From Methanocella_A sp963792125 (GTDB lineage Archaea; Halobacteriota; Methanocellia; Methanocellales; Methanocellaceae), in contig CAWBVA010000012.1 of the NCBI GenBank assembly GCA_963792125.1, forward strand, positions 620,001-684,000: a stretch of DNA of 64,000 nucleotides, given 5' to 3'. Below, one piece after another: positions 1 to 8,183 of the stretch. The position numbers and the translations under genes are program-made. Numbering within the stretch: the first letter of the stretch is position 1; the number at the start of each line of letters is the position of its first letter. Under the pieces are notes generated by a model, which ran no database searches, was not told the origin of the DNA, and was given only the letters and a program-made list of their open reading frames with translations.

Positions 1-1
1 G

Positions 2-1144
2 GGCTGTGGCGCCGACGAGTGGCGGGTCAAGGGCGCGGTGGAGGGCCTGAGCGGTGCCCCGCTCCTTGTGCGCGACGTCCGTAAGGATGGCAGAGCGGTG
101 AAAATCGCGGAGATCGACGATAAGAATGCCCGCGGAGTCTGGCCTGCCTACCTGACGAAAGACGAGGCGCTGAACAAGCTGTTCGTGGCCCACGAGAACG
201 AGCCGGTCAGGACCGACGCCCAGTGCATCGTGCGGTCCATCATCGATGCCAGGGAGAAAGCCGGCAGCGGCGAGCCTGCCATAAGCCTCGGCTCTGTCGC
301 CATGATCCTGGGGGTCTGCACGGCCTATGATACGCTGGGCCGGCCGTACATCCAGTCGACGCCCGTAGCCATGGGCGGCGGCATGATCGATACGGCATGC
401 GGCAAGATGCCCGTGCCGACGCCGGAGACCATGGCGGTCCTCAACGGCTCAGGGCTGATGGTACAGGGCGGCCCGTTCGAGGGCGAATTGCTCACGCTGG
501 AGGGCGCCGCCATACTCGCCTATCTGGTCAACGCCTCAGGCAGGTACTACCCGGAGAACCGGACCATCGCGACCGGCTACGGCCAGGGCTATCTCGAGCT
601 GCCGGTCCCGGACGTGCTCCGGACGGTGCTCTGCGAGGTAGACGACGCCATGATCGCCGACCGCATCGAGCTGCTGGAGACCAATGTTGACGACGTGACA
701 GGAGAAGTGCTCGGCAACCTGATCGAGGAGCTGATCGAGATGGGCGCCCGTGATGTGAGCATCATCCCGGCCACCATGAAGAAAGGCCGGAGCGGCCAGC
801 TCATCCGCGTCGTGTGCAAGGCGGAGGACGGCCCGGCGCTCTCCCGGCGCATCATGCTGGAGACCGGCTCGCTGGGCGTGCGGGTCATACCGGTCAAGCA
901 CCGGCACATCGCGCAGCGGGAGGTCAAGGTCATCAACGTGTGCGTGGACGAGAACACGTACCCCCTGCGCTTCAAGGTGGCCACGGACACCAACGGCCAC
1001 ATCCTGGACCTTTCGGTCGAGTACGACGATGCCAGGCGCGTCTCCCGCGAGCTGTCGATGCCGCTGAAGACGGTCATCCGCAAGACCGAGGCCGAGGCGT
1101 GGCTACAGTACGACCAGACGTGCGGCAAGGAGAAAAAGCCCTGA
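2..1144 (+). CDS. larC: LarC-type nickel insertion protein, 5' end outside window
   Basis: The frame is open from the window edge (base 2) to TGA at 1142-1144, so the N-terminus is cut off. A GTG at 38 could start translation, but the residues encoded before it (GCGADEWRVKGAVEG) read as continuous protein. The product matches the LarC/DUF111 family: a central TNVDDVTGEVLG motif (from about base 683) and a C-terminal ferredoxin-like region with KKGRSGQ. In lactate racemase maturation LarC inserts nickel into the pyridinium thiocarboxylate pincer cofactor (family knowledge). Many methanogens carry larC without an obvious racemase, so its client here is unknown. About 380 residues are visible, near the family length of roughly 400, so little is missing. 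The stop lies two bases before a long inverted repeat. Confidence 0.85.
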   Translation, partial: GCGADEWRVKGAVEGLSGAPLLVRDVRKDGRAVKIAEIDDKNARGVWPAYLTKDEALNKLFVAHENEPVRTDAQCIVRSIIDAREKAGSGEPAISLGSVAMILGVCTAYDTLGRPYIQSTPVAMGGGMIDTACGKMPVPTPETMAVLNGSGLMVQGGPFEGELLTLEGAAILAYLVNASGRYYPENRTIATGYGQGYLELPVPDVLRTVLCEVDDAMIADRIELLETNVDDVTGEVLGNLIEELIEMGARDVSIIPATMKKGRSGQLIRVVCKAEDGPALSRRIMLETGSLGVRVIPVKHRHIAQREVKVINVCVDENTYPLRFKVATDTNGHILDLSVEYDDARRVSRELSMPLKTVIRKTEAEAWLQYDQTCGKEKKP

Positions 1145-1145
1145 A

Positions 1146-1390
1146 AAGATTCAAGACTCTAAGGTTCCAAGAGAAGGCGCCAAGACGCCACTTTTAGCAA
1201 CCGAAGGTTTCAAGGTGCCAAGTCTTTTTTATAATTTTAAGGCGCCAGGCGCCAGAAAGTCGTTGCTTATGATCATAAAATTATATTTGTAGCCCGACAC
1301 CATAATATTAAAAAAGAACTTGGCGCCTTGAAACCTTCGGTGGCTAAAAGTGGCGTCTTGGCGCCTTCTCTTGGATCCTTAGGCGCCTTA
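1146..1390. repeat. Long inverted-repeat element, copy 1
   Basis: Two arms of about 65-75 nt (1160-1226 and 1317-1383) are near-perfect reverse complements and share cores such as GGCGCCAAGACGCCACTTTT and ACCGAAGGTTTCAAGG. They flank an AT-rich centre of about 90 nt. The element fills the gap between convergent larC and the glycine-rich gene. A second copy with the same arm sequence and almost the same total length sits at 18523-18765, also between convergent genes. Transcripts from either side would fold into a long hairpin. Confidence 0.85.
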
Positions 1391-1456
1391 CGTCAAAGAT
1401 AGTGGTTCCCGGCGTGATTAGCCGGGCCACGATCTCTATGTCCTCTCAATCCTCGC

Positions 1457-1767
1457 TTAGCAGAACCCGAACGGGCTGAAGCCGAAGCCACCGAGGCCGC
1501 AGCCACCGAAGCGCCAGGCCAAAGCCACCGAGGCCGCAGCCGAATCCAAGCCGAACGGGCTGCCAAGCCGAAGCCGGCAGTTCCGAACGTGTTGAAGCTC
1601 GTCGTCGAGACGAAGCTGCTCTGGAAGCTGGCGCCGGTGCCGATGCCGAAACCGCCCAGGCCGAAGCCACAGCCACCGAACGGGCCGAACCATGCCGAGG
1701 CCGGCATGGCGACGGCCGCCACTGCCAGCGCGATAGCGAGGACTAATACAATCTTCGATACTTTCAT
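1457..1767 (-). pseudogene. Glycine/phenylalanine-rich secreted protein 1, reading frame broken
   Basis: The start at 1767 follows a strong GGGGGG ribosome binding site (1773-1778). The first 25 residues are a typical signal peptide (MKVSKIVLVLAIALAVAAV..MPASA), followed by WFGPFGGCGFGLGGFG repeats. The glycine/phenylalanine periodicity then continues only by moving through other frames and ends at a TAA (1457-1459) after FSPFGFC. The breaks at about 1576, 1560 and 1512 are each explained by loss of one or two G in a GGG or GGGC run. The protein is either decayed or affected by homopolymer undercalls. The same leader and the AWFGPFGGCG start recur in the gene at 42002-42636. It is exported; function unknown. 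Confidence 0.6.
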
Positions 1768-1805
1768 GAAATCCCCCCACACTATATACAGGACTTGGGC
1801 CTGGA

Positions 1806-1818
1806 ATTATATATAGAC
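1806..1818 (-). promoter_or_regulatory. TATA box of the glycine-rich protein gene
   Basis: On the minus strand this reads TCTATATATAAT, a good archaeal TATA box about 40 nt upstream of the start codon at 1767. That leaves room for a short leader containing the GGGGGG ribosome binding site. Confidence 0.5.
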
Positions 1819-1937
1819 TATTCAATTTAAAAACGCAAGGAGACCGTGCGAACCGTCTGTTTTAGCGAAGGATTGTAAAAATCTCCCTGATAGTCATAAT
1901 AATGGCGATTACCACGTTAAACGGTTAAAAAGGCCGT

Positions 1938-2969
1938 TTATCGTTCTTTCTTGAACAGCCTGGCACACAACAGTGCGAAGAACGGCAGCGCGAGCACCCA
2001 GTAGTGGAGGTACTGCCTGATGAGTATCGTGAGGGCGAAGCCTGCGGCCGACAGCAGGAAATACGTCTCTGCCGTGCCCAGCTTGCGGTCTTTGAAGGCG
2101 CTTGCGAACCCGATGATGACAATCGAGGTGAACATGCTGGTGGCCATCGCGATGTTCGCGGCCCACATCAGCGGGTCCGACGTCCGGTAGTTCGTCACCC
2201 CGTCGACGTCTTTCTCGCCGATGTAGGAGCCTGCGACGCCGAAGCTCCAGTACAGCGAAGCGTTCATGGCCTGGGAGCCGTAGATGACCAGGATTACCGC
2301 GAAGATGACCAGCAGCGGCAATATCACGCCTGCGAGGAACGCCGGCGCTTTCTTCAGGTTTTTATCGAGGTACATTACAAGTAGCAGCAACGGCACTGCG
2401 AGCATGGCATACTGCTTGAAGCCAACGGCGATGCCCGCACACAGCCCGGCCAGGAAGTAGTGCCGGTTCTTGCCGCACAGGGCAAAGTAGGATGCCAGCA
2501 GCACGAACGTCACGGCAAAGGGCTCCGTCATCACGAAGTAGCCCTGTGCCCAGCCGATGTTCAGGGTGAACAGCACGCCGGCCAGCAGTCCCGCCGACCG
2601 GCCGTAGAGCTCCCAGCCTATCTTCATGACCACGAAGGCGCTGACCAGGTTGCAGAGGCCTACCAGCAGCAGGCCTCCCAGGAACTTCTGGCCGACGATC
2701 ACCGGCAGCGTCAGGACGAAGAAGATGAGCGGCGGCTTGGGGTCCTGGTAGTCCAGGTAGGGAACCGCGCCGTTGACGATCACTTCGGCCATGGCATAGA
2801 AACGGCCCGTATCATAGGTCGCCCATGCGCTGTTCATGAACAGCGAGGAGGCGAACAGCATGACAAGGATGATGATGCCGAAAAGCAGCATGGAGCACAC
2901 GAGAAACGTGCGGTCCGACAGGTCTGGCAAGAGCCGCGAACTTTTTTCCGTCACAGTTTCGTAGGCCAT
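1938..2969 (-). CDS. GT-C type membrane glycosyltransferase-like protein
   Basis: A polytopic membrane protein of about 343 residues with roughly nine hydrophobic segments. After the first membrane segment comes a loop with YDTGRFYAMAEVIVNG and then YLDYQDPKPPLIFF. The aspartate-bearing loop and the DPKPP motif are typical of GT-C (PMT/ArnT-like, family 39-related) transferases that use polyprenyl-phosphate sugars. The start at 2969 (MAYETVTEK) is chosen because the residues before it are not conserved in the neighbouring paralog. It lies 31 bp downstream of the larger paralog on the same strand, so the two probably form an operon. Likely role: adding sugars to lipids or surface glycoproteins. 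The substrate cannot be told from sequence. Confidence 0.7.
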   Translation of the reverse strand: MAYETVTEKSSRLLPDLSDRTFLVCSMLLFGIIILVMLFASSLFMNSAWATYDTGRFYAMAEVIVNGAVPYLDYQDPKPPLIFFVLTLPVIVGQKFLGGLLLVGLCNLVSAFVVMKIGWELYGRSAGLLAGVLFTLNIGWAQGYFVMTEPFAVTFVLLASYFALCGKNRHYFLAGLCAGIAVGFKQYAMLAVPLLLLVMYLDKNLKKAPAFLAGVILPLLVIFAVILVIYGSQAMNASLYWSFGVAGSYIGEKDVDGVTNYRTSDPLMWAANIAMATSMFTSIVIIGFASAFKDRKLGTAETYFLLSAAGFALTILIRQYLHYWVLALPFFALLCARLFKKER

Positions 2970-3000
2970 AAGATCGACTGCCTGGAGTGCAAGAGGAACG

Positions 3001-4974
3001 TTATGAGGCAATTGGGATAATAACCTTTCGGTCGTCCGAAAAGAGCCTGGCGCAGAGGATGACGGCAAACGGCAGGCCTATGAACCAGTAGTGGGTGAGC
3101 TCCCTGAAGAGCAGCGCCGTAAACAGCAGCAATAGCGACAAAAGCAGGAATTCCTCCAGTGGCTTCGCCTTCTTCGACAGGAAGGAGGCAATCGCGACGA
3201 CGGCCGTAATGGTCGTAAACGCCCCGGCAGCCGCAAGGTTCAGCATGGCCATCAGCGCATCAGGGACGTCATAGGCCGTAGCGGCATGCGTCTGTGGCAT
3301 TACTTCCCATGATACGCCCAGGGACACTCCGCCGTTCGTCAGCAGGCTGAACACGGCCATAGGCGCCAGGGCGCAAACGACAAGCTCCGGGGCCTTGAAC
3401 AGCTTTCCCTCCCTGAGCGGCAGAAAAAGGGCGGCAAGGATGAGCACGATGGCGAGGGGCTTCAGGACGACCGCGGAGCCTATGAGCAGGCCTGCGACGA
3501 TGTATTTGCCGCTGGAGCCGGTCAGCAGGACGTATATGGATAAGACCAGCAGGAGCACGGCGATGGCGTCTGTCGGTAGCATATAGCCGGACGCGAACGC
3601 CGTCCCCGCCGCAAACAGGGTGCCCGCCAGCAGCGCAGGGCCCCGGCCGTAGAGTCGCCATGTAATCCCGGCCACTATGACTGCGCTGACCAGGCTGATG
3701 CCCGCGATGACCAGCAGGCTGCCCATGATCGTCGATACGCCATACAGGTGGACAGTGACAAGCTCGGGGAAATGACTGAAATACCTGGCGGTGGCTTTCA
3801 GGATGATGTCGGCGAGCCCGTAGAACTCATGGATCGACTGCGGCCGCCAGCTTCCTTCCATGACCAGGCCCGTGACAAGTGCCGAGCCGAATAGTATCAC
3901 GCCGCAGGCCGCGCTGGTGATCATTGCAAACACCGTCCTCCCGGACGGCACAGGCAGACGCATAGAATCTTTCTGCGTGCCGAAAGCCCCGGCGATCAGC
4001 AGTATGGCGAAGGGCAGCGCGAACGTCCAGTAGTGCAGGAACGGCCTGATCAGGAGCGTCGCGGCGAACAGGACGGCGGCCAGCAGGAAAAACATCTCGT
4101 CCCTCCCGGGCTTTTGCCTGAATGTGGCTGCGGCCGCCAGCAGGACGACAGGGTAGAACAGGCTTAGCGACAGCACTATCCAGGCCGCGGCAACGGCGGG
4201 GTCGTCGATACGGTAGGCCGAGACGTCCTGTATCGAGCCCTCGGTAATGTACGAAGGCGCAGAGCCAAAGCTCCAGTACAGCGAAGCGAATCCTGCCTCC
4301 GTGCCGTAGAGGAGAAACATGGCGCCGAACATGACAGCCAGGGGCAACAGGATGCCGCCCATGTATGCCAGGAACGCTTTCGTCTCTTTTTTCATGACGA
4401 GGTAGAAAAGCGATAGCGGCACCAGCAGCAGCGAGTACTGCTTGAAGCCGATGGCCAGCCCGGCACACAGGCCGGCAGCCACGTACCGGCTTCGCCCGCC
4501 GAACATCAGGAGATAGACAGACAGCAGGATGAAGGTGAGCGCGAAAGGCTCGGTAAGCACGAAGTACCCTTCCGCCCACGCCATGCTGATGGCGAAGAGC
4601 AGCCCTGCGAACAGCCCGGCGCCGCGGCCGTAGAGCCGCCAGCCGATGGCCATGACGACGATCGCGCTAATGAAGTTGGCGACAGCCACCAGCAGCAGCC
4701 CGCCGGCCATGTTTGCGCCCAGCGCAACAGGCAGCGTCAGCAGGAAGAAGATGAGCGGCGGCTTGGGGTCCTTGAAGTCTACATAGGGCGTACCGCCCTG
4801 CAGGATCACATCGGCCATGTGGAAGAATATCCGCGTGTCGCCCAGCGACCAGATGCTGCCGGAGAAGACGTTGACCAGCGCGGCCATGGCCAGCGCGATA
4901 GCAAGGAACAGCGCGCAGGCCCCGGCGAAAAATGCGCTGTCCGGAATACGGTCCAACCACTTCAGCCCTCCCAT
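3001..4974 (-). CDS. Tandem-duplicated GT-C membrane glycosyltransferase-like protein
   Basis: A 657-residue membrane protein made of two copies of the module seen in the downstream gene. The first module (about 1-345) has GDTRIFFHMADVILQGG and YVDFKDPKPPLIFF, so it keeps the catalytic-type loop. The second module (about 350-657) keeps the later landmarks (WRLYGRGPALLAG, FASGYMLPTD, a HYW motif near the end) but has lost the DPKPP loop, reading HEFYGLADIILKATARY instead. The second half may therefore be structural or regulatory. The ATG at 4974 follows GGTGG. It is transcribed divergently from the NERD gene and precedes the paralog at 1938-2969. Predicted role: envelope glycosylation at the membrane. 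Confidence 0.7.
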   Translation of the reverse strand: MGGLKWLDRIPDSAFFAGACALFLAIALAMAALVNVFSGSIWSLGDTRIFFHMADVILQGGTPYVDFKDPKPPLIFFLLTLPVALGANMAGGLLLVAVANFISAIVVMAIGWRLYGRGAGLFAGLLFAISMAWAEGYFVLTEPFALTFILLSVYLLMFGGRSRYVAAGLCAGLAIGFKQYSLLLVPLSLFYLVMKKETKAFLAYMGGILLPLAVMFGAMFLLYGTEAGFASLYWSFGSAPSYITEGSIQDVSAYRIDDPAVAAAWIVLSLSLFYPVVLLAAAATFRQKPGRDEMFFLLAAVLFAATLLIRPFLHYWTFALPFAILLIAGAFGTQKDSMRLPVPSGRTVFAMITSAACGVILFGSALVTGLVMEGSWRPQSIHEFYGLADIILKATARYFSHFPELVTVHLYGVSTIMGSLLVIAGISLVSAVIVAGITWRLYGRGPALLAGTLFAAGTAFASGYMLPTDAIAVLLLVLSIYVLLTGSSGKYIVAGLLIGSAVVLKPLAIVLILAALFLPLREGKLFKAPELVVCALAPMAVFSLLTNGGVSLGVSWEVMPQTHAATAYDVPDALMAMLNLAAAGAFTTITAVVAIASFLSKKAKPLEEFLLLSLLLLFTALLFRELTHYWFIGLPFAVILCARLFSDDRKVIIPIAS

Positions 4975-5101
4975 CCGTCGCCACCTGTCCCATTATTCGT
5001 GCCACGATCATATAAATTGTCGGTGGCCGGGACAGGAGCGCATGGAGGACAGGCATCCATGGGAATGTTTATCGTCAAGAACTCCGGTGATAAATATCTG
5101 T

Positions 5102-6055
5102 ATGGCAATTCTGATTGGCAGCAGCGGTGCCGGGGACGACCTGATCCGGAGATTGCACGACGAGGGCGTCTCGCGCAGCTGCACCACCATCCGCCAGATC
5201 ATCGAGCGGAGGGAGGCCATAGACGAGGCCATCGAGCACGAGCGGATGCGGCAGAGCGAGCTGATCGAGCGGGAGATGAAAGGGCTCCGGTCGAAAGCGG
5301 CCCGGCGCCGGCTGATCGATCCGCTGATCTTTTTCCGCAGCGTAAAAAAAGGCGACGAGTATCGGCGCCGGCTGGCCCACCTGAAGGCCAACCGGGAGGC
5401 CATCGTCGAGAACCAGCTGCTGGCGATGTACCGTGAGAAGGACGTGCTCGACCGGCTCACCCGCGAGTACCGCAGCGAACTGAAGGGGTATTATGGCGAA
5501 CTGCTCGTCATGGACACGCTGAAGCAGCTCGACGACAGCTACTACGTGATCAGCGACGTCCGGATAACACGCGAGTCCGGCCACCGTTTCGACGGCCGCA
5601 TGCTGAAATCTGCCAGGGTCGACCATATCGTCATCGGGCCCAAAGGCGTGTACTGCATCGAGACCAAGAACTGGAACACGCTCAAGAACAAGGACAACGG
5701 CGACAAGCCCACGCCCGGAGAACAGGCGCGAAGAGCTTCGCACCTTCTCTACAAGTTCCTCAAGTATACCTGTGGCATCAGCGGCGTGAAGGTGATGGGC
5801 ATCGTGATCTACACCAACACCATGATCAAAGGCAGGGAGGACTTCGTGCGCTTCATGCGCAACGACGAGTTTTTCGGATACCTCGATGCCAGGCCCGACA
5901 ACATCCAGGAAGACGTCATCAGAGAGATCGTCGAATGCCTGCGGGGCAGAGACGTCTGGTTCGACGACAGCGTGAGAGAGGAAAGCCTGAAGGGGTACAT
6001 CGAGGAAGAGCCCGAGGGTACTGCGGCTGAGGTTTCAGGGGCAGCCCGAGGATGA
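5102..6055 (+). CDS. NERD-domain protein with N-terminal coiled coil
   Basis: The start is taken at ATG 5102 (MAILIGSSGAGDDL). The frame is open further upstream but would overlap the divergent gene. Residues about 25-130 are charged and helical (IIERREAIDEAIEHERMRQ), probably a coiled coil. Residues about 140-260 form a NERD (nuclease-related) domain, with YYGELLVMDTL at its start and the PD-(D/E)xK-like core VDHIVIGPKGVYCIETKNW. This suggests a metal-dependent nuclease fold, although many NERD proteins are uncharacterised. The gene stands alone between a divergent glycosyltransferase operon and a spacer with a GCGCC repeat. The biological target is unknown. Confidence 0.75.
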   Translation: MAILIGSSGAGDDLIRRLHDEGVSRSCTTIRQIIERREAIDEAIEHERMRQSELIEREMKGLRSKAARRRLIDPLIFFRSVKKGDEYRRRLAHLKANREAIVENQLLAMYREKDVLDRLTREYRSELKGYYGELLVMDTLKQLDDSYYVISDVRITRESGHRFDGRMLKSARVDHIVIGPKGVYCIETKNWNTLKNKDNGDKPTPGEQARRASHLLYKFLKYTCGISGVKVMGIVIYTNTMIKGREDFVRFMRNDEFFGYLDARPDNIQEDVIREIVECLRGRDVWFDDSVREESLKGYIEEEPEGTAAEVSGAARG

Positions 6056-6446
6056 GCGGACAGTCACTGGCGAGGAAGATCTGGCGGATAAAATTACCTG
6101 AAGGGTCGGGCGGCGGCTCGCGCGTGCGGGCGTTCAGGGGGCATGGATGCATGTGCTTCTCGACTGTTGAATATTTTACATTATTTTACGTCCAGGCTAT
6201 TGGAATCTTGCTTTGATCAGGCTATGCGACCCCTGTCACGCTTGCCAAGGGCGCCAGGTAGCCAAGAGCGCCAAGGCCTTTTTTAATATTGCTCTGCGGG
6301 AACCATATCGGAAGTAGAGTCGTGGCGCAGCACGCCAGGGGTGGGAGGGCGGGCAATAAGTAGACCCGACAGAGGCGGTATGCGGCAGGCGCCAGTGCGC
6401 GAGAATCAGTATTATATATCGCCCGGTCTAATCACCCTGAGTATAC
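6056..6446. repeat. Spacer with GCCAAGGGCGCC repeat
   Basis: No gene is seen here. At 6221-6285 lies one arm-type copy of the dispersed motif ATGCGaCCCCTGTCACGCttGCCAAGGGCGCC, followed by a T-run (6281-6287) that could act as a terminator for the NERD gene. The rest has no recognisable structure apart from the promoter at its right end. Confidence 0.6.
6410..6420 (+). promoter_or_regulatory. TATA box of the YdeI-like gene
   Basis: TATTATATATC is centred about 32 nt before ATG 6447. With the usual archaeal spacing of about 25 nt, transcription would start only a few bases before the start codon, giving a nearly leaderless mRNA. That fits the lack of a ribosome binding site there. Confidence 0.5.
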
Positions 6447-7025
6447 ATGGACACCGCTGAAATGGTCTACTGTGCCACGAGGGAAGAGTGGCGGGGCTGG
6501 CTGGAGCAGAACCACGATAAATGCAAAGGCATCTGGCTGATCTACTACAAGAAAGGCTCCGGCAAACCGCGGGTGCCCTACGATGATGCGGTCGAGGAGG
6601 CGCTGTGCTTCGGCTGGATTGACAGTACCGTCAGGCGAATTGACGAGGAGAAGTATGCCCAGCGGTTCACGCCCCGGAACGCTAACAGCGGGTGGTCGGA
6701 GCTGAACATGCGGCGCATGGAGCAGTTGATCAAGGATGGCCGGATGACAGAGGCGGGATTGTCGAAGTTTAAAGACCCGGCAGCCCGGAGGTCGACGACC
6801 AGGGATATGGACAATGTTACCCCGCCGGGATTTTGGGAAGCTCTGGAGAAAGACCCGAAGGCGCTGGCATATTTTAACAAGCTTCCGCCATCACAGACCA
6901 AACTGTACTTCCGCTGGATTAATGGCGCGAAACGCGAGGAGACGAAGCAGAAGAGGATAGCGGAATCCGTCGAGCTGCTGGCACAGGGCAGGAAGCTGTC
7001 GGATAAATGGTTCAATCGTGTTTAG
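6447..7025 (+). CDS. YdeI/OmpD-associated family protein
   Basis: A soluble protein of 192 residues. The N-terminal half has the family signature GIWLIYYKKGSGK followed by EALCFGWIDS and RFTPRNANSGWSE. The C-terminal half has PPGFWEALEKDP, YFNKLPPSQTKLYFRWI and a basic end. This matches bacterial YdeI/OmdA-like proteins, which are widespread but of poorly defined function. The gene has its own TATA box, looks nearly leaderless, and converges on radB with an 11-bp gap. Such genes are patchily distributed in archaea, so acquisition from bacteria is possible, but no compositional difference is evident. Confidence 0.75.
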   Translation: MDTAEMVYCATREEWRGWLEQNHDKCKGIWLIYYKKGSGKPRVPYDDAVEEALCFGWIDSTVRRIDEEKYAQRFTPRNANSGWSELNMRRMEQLIKDGRMTEAGLSKFKDPAARRSTTRDMDNVTPPGFWEALEKDPKALAYFNKLPPSQTKLYFRWINGAKREETKQKRIAESVELLAQGRKLSDKWFNRV

Positions 7026-7036
7026 CGCTACGATTT

Positions 7037-7720
7037 TTACTCGATGCCTTTCCCGGTGATCGAGAACTCCGTACTCTCGCCCTCAGGCCGTGACCGGTGC
7101 TTCTTCAGAATTGCCACCCGCTTCCCCGGCCCCGCGCGCTTCAATTCCACAATCACCTTGCTGATGTGCTCCAGCCATTTGCCGCCCGAAGCCCTGAGCA
7201 CCTCGTTCTCGATGTCCGTGTAGATCTGGTTGGTGATGACTACGGCCACGTCGTGCTTCCGGGCCATGCCCAGCAGCGCGGTCATCTGGCTGGCCAGCTC
7301 CCGCATCGGGCCGATGCCGTCCTTGCCGTCCCGCTCGACCCGGTACAGCGCGGTGGCTGAGTCCATGATGATCAGGCCGATGTTCTGTTCGCTCTGTTCC
7401 ATCAGTTTCTCCGAGTCCCTGATGGCGGCGAACTGCTGGTCGAAGGTGATGACCTTGTACCAGTACAGGTTCCTGGACAGCTCCGGCGCATCATCGCCCG
7501 CTATCTGGGCAAACCGCTCCAGCGAGAACCCTTCCGTATCGATGAAAATGACCCGCTTGCCGGCCCGTATGGTATTAATGGCGAGCTGCAGACAGATGTT
7601 CGTTTTGCCGCTGGAGGGCTCGCCGTAGACCTGCGAGACCGTTCCCGTCTCGAACCCGCCGCCCAGCAGATCGTCGAGAGGCTTCGCGCCCGTCGGCAGT
7701 TTGTGTATGAGTTGTATCAT
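7037..7720 (-). CDS. radB: DNA repair and recombination protein RadB
   Basis: 227 residues; the start at 7720 (MIQLIHKLPTG) is chosen because RadB begins just before the KPLDDLLGGGFETG segment. The Walker A motif is GEPSSGKTN and the Walker B region is IGLIIMDSATALYR. It lacks the N-terminal helix-hairpin-helix domain of RadA, as expected for the RadB paralog. RadB is a euryarchaeal RecA-family protein thought to assist RadA-mediated recombination and interact with Hjc (family knowledge). It is transcribed convergently with the YdeI-like gene. A double-hairpin repeat lies 50 bp upstream of its start, where it could affect the leader. Confidence 0.9.
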   Translation of the reverse strand: MIQLIHKLPTGAKPLDDLLGGGFETGTVSQVYGEPSSGKTNICLQLAINTIRAGKRVIFIDTEGFSLERFAQIAGDDAPELSRNLYWYKVITFDQQFAAIRDSEKLMEQSEQNIGLIIMDSATALYRVERDGKDGIGPMRELASQMTALLGMARKHDVAVVITNQIYTDIENEVLRASGGKWLEHISKVIVELKRAGPGKRVAILKKHRSRPEGESTEFSITGKGIE

Positions 7721-7769
7721 CCTGCGAATACCGGTAATCAGTGTGCCGTGATGGTTTAAATTGTTATTG

Positions 7770-7885
7770 GGCAGTTTTTGAAAGGGTGACGGGAAAACCT
7801 TTTCCAAAGAGGTTTCCGTCTAGAGGCCTGCTGAAAGCACAATGCGTAGTTTAGCAGAGGGACCTTTTACAGAGGTTCCCGTACA
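7770..7885. repeat. Double-hairpin dispersed repeat, copy A
   Basis: About 116 nt clearly similar to 31396-31530. Shared blocks are GGCAGTTTT, GTGACGGGAA, a following CCGTC, GCTGAAAGCAC, and a final hairpin pairing GGGACCT with AGGTTCCC. Each copy has two successive hairpins. It lies upstream of radB. The rest of the spacer to 8183 shows nothing recognisable. Confidence 0.6.
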
Positions 7886-8183
7886 CGCCATAGAACGATG
7901 CACAGAGGATATCTTGCTACGAAAATAGACGCATGCAATTGCTTGACATAGTACCTGGATTATTTAGGCATGTCAGGGACTCTAGTACAAAGTTCTCTGT
8001 GCGCCCTAAAAACTATCGCAACTTGTGCTTCGGCACAGGCTACGTGTCGTGAGTCCTTTTTGGAACAAAGCCTCCGACAGCCCCGCAAAAACCAGTTGGA
8101 TAGCTTTACGTCAAATGAAAACGTAAATAAGTCATGTCAGCATCCATGCGCGGACACAGCGTCGTGTATGCGGAGGGAACTGC

